DNA of 64,000 bases, taken from Zeugodacus cucurbitae (taxonomy: Eukaryota; Arthropoda; Insecta; Diptera; Tephritidae). The first letter of the stretch is position 1; every line of letters begins with the position of its first letter. The DNA lies in assembly GCF_028554725.1 (NCBI RefSeq), contig NC_071667.1, forward strand, positions 29,779,501 through 29,843,500, read 5' to 3'. Below, one piece after another: positions 58,733-64,000 of this stretch. The position numbers were made by a program, and so were the translations under genes. The notes beneath the pieces were generated by a model that was not told the DNA's origin, ran no database searches, and saw only the letters and a list, made by a program, of their open reading frames with translations.

Positions 58733-59984
58733 CTACAGGAAGGAAAATAGAGTAAATAAAATTTGGTAAACACACTCATCCGCACCCACATATATAATGG
58801 GCGTAAGCACGACTTTTAAAATGTCTGAATTGGAGGGAATAACAGTAAAAATAATTTATTGAATAGAAGATAAAAAATATTTTGGTACTAAAATTTAAGA
58901 TTTATATTTGTAAAAACAACATTTTGTGATTTCCGAGACGCGCTGTGGTACCGACATGAATATTCTCTCATATTTCTCTATTTCCAGCTAGCTAAATCTG
59001 CCAGCTGCTCCCAAGCAATAAAATAAATTTTCCGAAAAGCTGCCTGGACAACCAGACAAATCTCAAATGGATGATTTTCACATAGACATATTTAAGGCGT
59101 TCCTGTATTAAGCGCAATCAAATTTCGTATTTGTATTTAGTGTAGGTAGCACTTACGAAACTGCTTAAATTATCTGCTCCATTGCAATATTGTGAATGGC
59201 ACTTAGGCACAATATGTTGCTTATCTCATATTCAAAGCATTTATTGTTATTCCAGATGCATATTTAGATACTCGTACTCGTACTCGTACGTAGAATGCTG
59301 CTGTGGGTGTCTACAAATCGAAAATAAAAAGTAATAAATTCCATTTTTCTGCACCTCATTTGGTACTCTGTGAATTTTCGAATAAATAATTTCCTTTTCA
59401 CAAATTATAATCATTTATCAACACAAATCGTTTGCAGCGACGAACGTGATGAATGTGATGAGTAATTACCTCATTTATATGCAAATAATTCCGTTACAGT
59501 TGGGTTCTGCGTTTTTTCAGCCAATACCTAATTTTCACACAAAAAATTGCCAATGCTAATTTTGCGTTCTTCTTGTTTAATTCAACTTAATTTAGGATTT
59601 CTAAGCTGAACATAAATAATTTCATCAATGAGAAAATAATCCGCGGAATTTTATGTGGCGACGAGTGAATCGGTGCCGATTAAATGGTGTAAATTGATGC
59701 TTTACACGTTTTACTTTTGTTTTTACAAATTCACGAAAAAATTCAATAATAATTCGAAACAAATTTTCATTATTTGTTTACTTTATACATAAATATGCAT
59801 ACATTGTATTTACATACATAGTCCGCTATGTAAATGGGTACATAATACGTGTGTAAATTAGTAAACAAAGCAAATCGATTTTCAAGTCTTTAGCGGCAAT
59901 TACAACTTGTTAGGCGAGCTCCTAAGGTGTGGGAATCTCAAAATAACAATGAATTTATTTTATAATCCTTATGATTTTATTAAA
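58733..59984. other. Gene 2 5' flank / upstream intron
   Basis: Begins at the inferred 5' UTR splice acceptor. Contains a short ACTCGT tandem repeat near 59272-59289. No promoter could be assigned. Confidence 0.4.
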
Positions 59985-60285
59985 GGAAAATGGGCATGGT
60001 GTCGCCTACAATTTTTTACCGAAAACATCGCTAAATCTCTTGTAGTTTAGAGGGAATTTTCTTCTTCTAAAAATGGTTAAAATCGGGTCATAACTTCTCC
60101 CATATACCTAATTATAGGTTTTTCAAAAATTCGCTTTTAGTTTTGGACATAGTCTACCTTGGTGATGAAATCGGTTCAGGAATTACATCAACCCCCATAT
60201 ACTACATGTATATGATTATTGAAGTGGACTTTATGCCGAATAAATGGGTCAAATTGTGTTATCTTAACAATTAAATTGCAGTTGT
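59985..60285 (+). repeat. Fold-back family-related fragment
   Basis: Contains GGGCATGGTGTCGCC, a segment (ATGGTTAAAATCGGGTCATA) like copies 1 and 3, and AATTACATCAACCCCCATAT like 830-870. It lacks the terminal hairpin and runs straight into an RTE fragment. Confidence 0.55.
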
Positions 60286-60680
60286 AGACAATTTCGTATA
60301 CCTAGGAACTAGCATTAACACAAATCAAGTTTGACATGAAATCCAACGCTGAATAATCGTTGCCAACAGGTGCTACTATGGACTGAGTAGGAAATTGAAA
60401 AGTAAAGTCCTCTCTCGACGAACAAAAACTAAACTCTAGAAGTCCCTCATCATTCCCGTCCTACTTTATGGTGAAGAAGCGTGGACGAGTCAACATCCGA
60501 TGAGACGGCACTGGGAGTTTTCGAGAGAAAAGTTTTGCGGAAGATTTATGGTCATTTGAATATTGACAACGGCGAATACCGCAGAAGATGGAATGATGAG
60601 CTGTATGTGTTCTTCGACGACATAGACATAATCCAGCAAATAAAAAGACAGCGGCTGTGCTCAAGAATAAATTGCGAGAA
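60286..60680 (+). pseudogene. RTE-like retrotransposon fragment, plus strand
   Basis: Encodes remains of VVDNFVYLGTSIN, RCYYGLSRKLKSKVLSRRTK, LKSLIIPVLLYGEEAWT, FERKVLRKIYGHLNIDNGEY and DDIDIIQQIKRQRL, collinear with 8619-9026 but in the opposite orientation. Stops and indels; both ends missing. Confidence 0.78.
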
Positions 60681-62082
60681 ACCATCCTTCCGTAATTTCG
60701 AAGTCCTCCTTCCAAAATCGAAATATTCGCCTTCGAATTTTGAAAACGCCATTGTTAAGTATAGTATGTATCATTAGATTTCAAAAAATACTAGATCAAT
60801 TTTTAAAGCTTTTTATTTAACTTTTTGTTTAAAAGCCTATTTCTTCTCATTTAATAATAGATGTACATATATGTTTACACTTAACAGTTTTTGCCTGAAG
60901 TATTTTTACTGGTATTATATAATCACGTACATTATGAAAAACCTTTAACGATATCTCATTTTCAAAATTTGGTCCAGTATTTTTCGAAATATAAAGTTTT
61001 TATTTCTTTTCGAACAACCAACTTTGACCTCTCATAGCATCTGTCAATCATCTTGAGCTTGATGTTGTAGTTCAATGATGTAAAGAAAAAGTTGTTTATA
61101 ACCATATATTAATTTTTTAGTAACTGCATCCTGGAATTAATATATATTGCTTTTCAATAAGTCTATTTTCAAAATTCGAAGCTAACTTCGGAAAACGGCG
61201 ATTAAATTTTGTTTGCTTATGACACAATCTAACGGGAAAACTTAGTTTGGTCCGCTGGAAAATATTTCACTTAAATGAGGAGGTCAAGGCCACTAGGTTT
61301 CACACAATCGAAAGGCAGCTAAATGTTGGAAGACCGTAACCAATGTATAGATATTAAGTCGAAGAAATAAATTTTCATTCGAAAACGTTTTTCCTTAGAT
61401 AAGCTAAAATTTGTTAGCCTAAATTTAAAGAAGATTTTGTAAACTGCATTTTAGAATAATATCATTACAAGTGCGATAAACATGTATTTTATTAATTTAC
61501 TATAAAATTCATACATTTTTAAATTTAATCAGTTTTCGAAGATGGCCCGGAGCTTCAAATCTATTTTAATAAGGTAAGCAAATGTCAAAAGACGAAGGAC
61601 ATAAAGGATACCTAAAGGAACACTACTCCTCATTGACTATGTGACGGGACTCCAAAACTGGTCTATGTGTGGCTTTCAGGCCTACCAGCCTAACCTAACC
61701 TAACCTACCAAAGTCGAGACATGAAATCAACAACAACAAAAATTTCTCAGTCTAATAAATCAGAATTGATTAGCACTTTCCGCAGCGTTTTCGAACACAT
61801 TCGGCAGCAATGAGATCACAATTTATGCAACAACAGTCCAACGGCCAACAATACAAAGTCACATTTCAGTGGAATACAACGACACATTGTCAACAAATCA
61901 ACAAAATGCTGCAAATGAAAATATTTATTGTATTACAACAACAAATGTCAACACTTCGATCAGCAGGCAGAACGACGTGTACACCTTGGAATGCACTGGG
62001 CACTGGCGTGCTCAACAACTCAAACGACTTTACGATGCGCTGAGATGTGATTTGCATATTTGCACGTGATATATGTATTATA
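60681..62082. other. Intergenic DNA
   Basis: No gene supported. CCTAACC repeats at about 61680-61700 resemble short AACCT-type repeats seen elsewhere in fly genomes. Confidence 0.4.
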
Positions 62083-62084
62083 TA

Positions 62085-64000
62085 CAGTATAAACTCGGTA
62101 ACCGCAACCCTCGATACACGCAACTCCTCGATTCATGCAACACTATAAAACATAGCATTGTAACCTTTATAAGTGCAACTACTCAAAAATATTGACCTCA
62201 ATAACTGCAACTTTACATCTAAATATATTTTGCATCAGTTCTTTTTTGTCGGTTTCTTCTTATGGCATTTTTTTGTTATGTATTCACAAACTGATCGTTA
62301 TTTTACCGTTGCTCTGTCGACTTTGCTGTTTTTTGTGTGCGTTAAGAGCAATTGTCAACAAATGACTTTCATTATCAGTTTATTTTGCAACACGCCAGTA
62401 GTGTTTTATGTGTAAAAGTCATGGTGGTCACAAAAAAATTAATAAAACTAACATTTAAAGAAAAAACTGAAATTTTGGATAAACTAGAAAGTGGTGTATC
62501 GACAAAGCTCTTTGCATTGATTATAAAGTTCACAAGTCGACAATAACAAGAATAAAGAAGAAAAAAGCTTGTATACTTAAATATGCCAGAAATATGGAAG
62601 CTGGGCCAGGAAAACGTCAAACCTTAAAATCTTGTGAATACCCAAGAATGGAAAAGGCTCTCTACAAGTGGTTTTTGAAACAAAGGAGTGAAAATGTGCC
62701 TATATCCGTCGGTATCGTCAAAGCAAAAGCTCGCAAGCTCCATGAGAAAATAAGAGAAAAGACAGGATGTTTTCATGCAAGTAATGGTTGGGTATCTAAT
62801 TTCAAAAAGCGATATGGCCTCCGCCACTTGAAAATTTGTGGAGAGAAGCTTTCCAATAAGACAGCGTCCGTCGGCCCATTTGTAATACGTTTTAGAAATA
62901 AAATCAAGGAGCTTGATCTTTCTGCAGAACAAATTTACAATGCCGACGAGTCCGGATTGTTTTTCAGGCAGATACCAGATAAAACGTTGGTGAGCTTCAA
63001 GGAATCATCTGCTCCTGGTCGGAAAGTTAGTAAGGAAAGAATAACATTTCTCGCATGCACAAATGCTTCGGGTACGCACAAAGTTAAGCTTTTTGTCATT
63101 GGAAAAGCAAAAAACCCTAGAGCATTCAAAAATTTTCAAAAAATGCCCGTTGTCTACAAGGCTAACAAGAACTCGTGGATGACTTTGTTTTTCGAAGACT
63201 GGTTTCATCATACGTTTGTTCCTGAGGTGAGAAATACGAAATGTATTGAATTTTTGTTTAAAATTTATTTGTATTTTTTTGGATTGTTATAGGTATGCGA
63301 ATTTCTAGAATCCAAGGGACTTCCCAAAAAAGCCCTATTGGTCTTGGATAACGCCCCGTGTCATCCTAAAGACAATGAGATGAAAAGTGATGATGGAATG
63401 ATAACCGTTATGTGTCTTCCTAACTGTACCGCGATCCTCCAACGAATGGACCAAAACGTTATTAACTTAACAAAAGTCTATTACAAAAAAAGTCTTTTGG
63501 AGCATTTAATAGGGAATAAAACCACTCATCTGGAGGAAAAAATAAAGGAATTCAACTTAAGACATGCTATCTGTCTTCTTGCAAATTCATGGGGAAAAGT
63601 GTCAGCAAGCTCCATTCGCAAGTGCTGGAATATTTTAATGAAACCAGATTGAGTGGAGTGAAGAGGACGATATTCCTCTCAGCATTCTAAAAAGAGAAAT
63701 TAAAAATGAACGCGCAATCCTTGTATCAATGCTCCAAGAACTTGCACCAAATGATTCGTTCACAAATGAAGAGCTAAATGAATGGATGCACGAAAGTGTT
63801 GCTTATCAAGAAGTGGATAAAGAAGCCGTAGAAATTGAAAATTCTGATGACAGCGAAGCGGATGTTATTCCACCTCCTAAAATAAAAGGATCAGTTGCTA
63901 TGCAATCTTTTAACACATGCATTCAGTGGGCTGAGGAAAACGATATTCCAATAAAAGACATTATATTTCTGAAAGAGCTTCGTGAAAGAGCTATAATAAA
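62085..64000 (+). mobile_element. pogo/Tigger-like DNA transposon, cut by window end
   Basis: The left terminus CAGTATAAACTCGGTAACCG follows TA. The transposase reads rightward and is still open at 64000, so the right terminus lies outside. CAGT-type terminus, TA target and a CENPB-type transposase place it in the pogo/Tigger group. Confidence 0.82.
62421..64000 (+). pseudogene. pogo/Tigger-like transposase (jerky/CENPB type), with 66-bp intron and frameshifts
   Basis: Starts MVVTKKLIKLTFKEKTEILD (first helix-turn-helix) with a frameshift near 62512, then YKVHKSTITRIKKKK, the second CENPB-type domain (WVSNFKKRYGLRHLKICGEK) and the DDE core: YNADESGLFFR (first Asp), LLVLDNAPCHP (second), ILQRMDQNVI (third, usually PMDQG). 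A 66-bp GT-AG intron at 63227-63292 joins FVPE to VCEFLESKGLPKK; unspliced, it ends in a stop. A second frameshift near 63650 leads to a tail IEWSEEDDIPLSIL... rich in acidic residues, open to the window end. Few lesions, so relatively young. Confidence 0.83.

Noticed and set aside
59271..59290. ACTCGT repeats as a promoter element of gene 2
   Set aside because: Short tandem repeat only; no TATA, Inr or DPE arrangement that could be defended.

Overview
The window looks like nuclear DNA of a higher dipteran, most likely a tephritid fruit fly. The reasons are AT-rich non-coding DNA, GT-AG introns, insect biogenic-amine receptor genes, and many fly-type transposons (mariner, Tc1, hAT, pogo and RTE-like elements). 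I see no bacterial-style operons, tRNA or rRNA genes, or CRISPR arrays. Species assignment is inference.

The backbone is two paralogous class-A G-protein-coupled receptor genes arranged tail to tail. Gene 1 (+) runs from about 1765 to 14009 and gene 2 (-) from 58565 down to 40918. Both have five coding exons. Exons 2 and 3 are exactly 103 and 126 nt in both genes, and all four intron phases match (1, 2, 2, 0). Both show the biogenic-amine hallmarks: Asp in TM3, DRY split by intron 2, FIACWLPF in TM6 and NPFIYAFY in TM7. They best match the insect TyrR/TyrRII (type 2/3 tyramine receptor) pair, which I recall as neighbours in Drosophila; an alpha2-type octopamine receptor is the main alternative. 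Both are probably plasma-membrane receptors for tyramine-like amines. I could not decide which of the two corresponds to TyrR and which to TyrRII.

The rest is introns and about 27 kb of intergenic DNA loaded with mobile elements. Gene 1 intron 1 holds a Tc1 fossil, a fold-back repeat, a 3 kb broken RTE-like retrotransposon and a 5'-truncated second copy. The intergenic region holds an internally deleted mariner, two near-identical DD41D (rosa-type) mariners in opposite orientation (one inside a 1.8 kb inverted-repeat element with a TTA duplication), a full-length Tc1 fossil and more fold-back repeats. Gene 2 introns hold a hAT derivative with a perfect 8-bp duplication, two mariners, a pogo/Tigger-type MITE, two fold-back repeats (one interrupted by an unclassified 725-bp inverted-repeat element) and an RNase H remnant. 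At the right edge, from 62085, lies a pogo/Tigger-like element whose transposase is interrupted by a 66-bp intron; it runs off the window.

The most promising undescribed items are the fold-back repeat family, the 725-bp element with CTATAAA duplications, the 1.8 kb element with TTA duplications, and the pair of DD41D mariners that share one N-terminal deletion.
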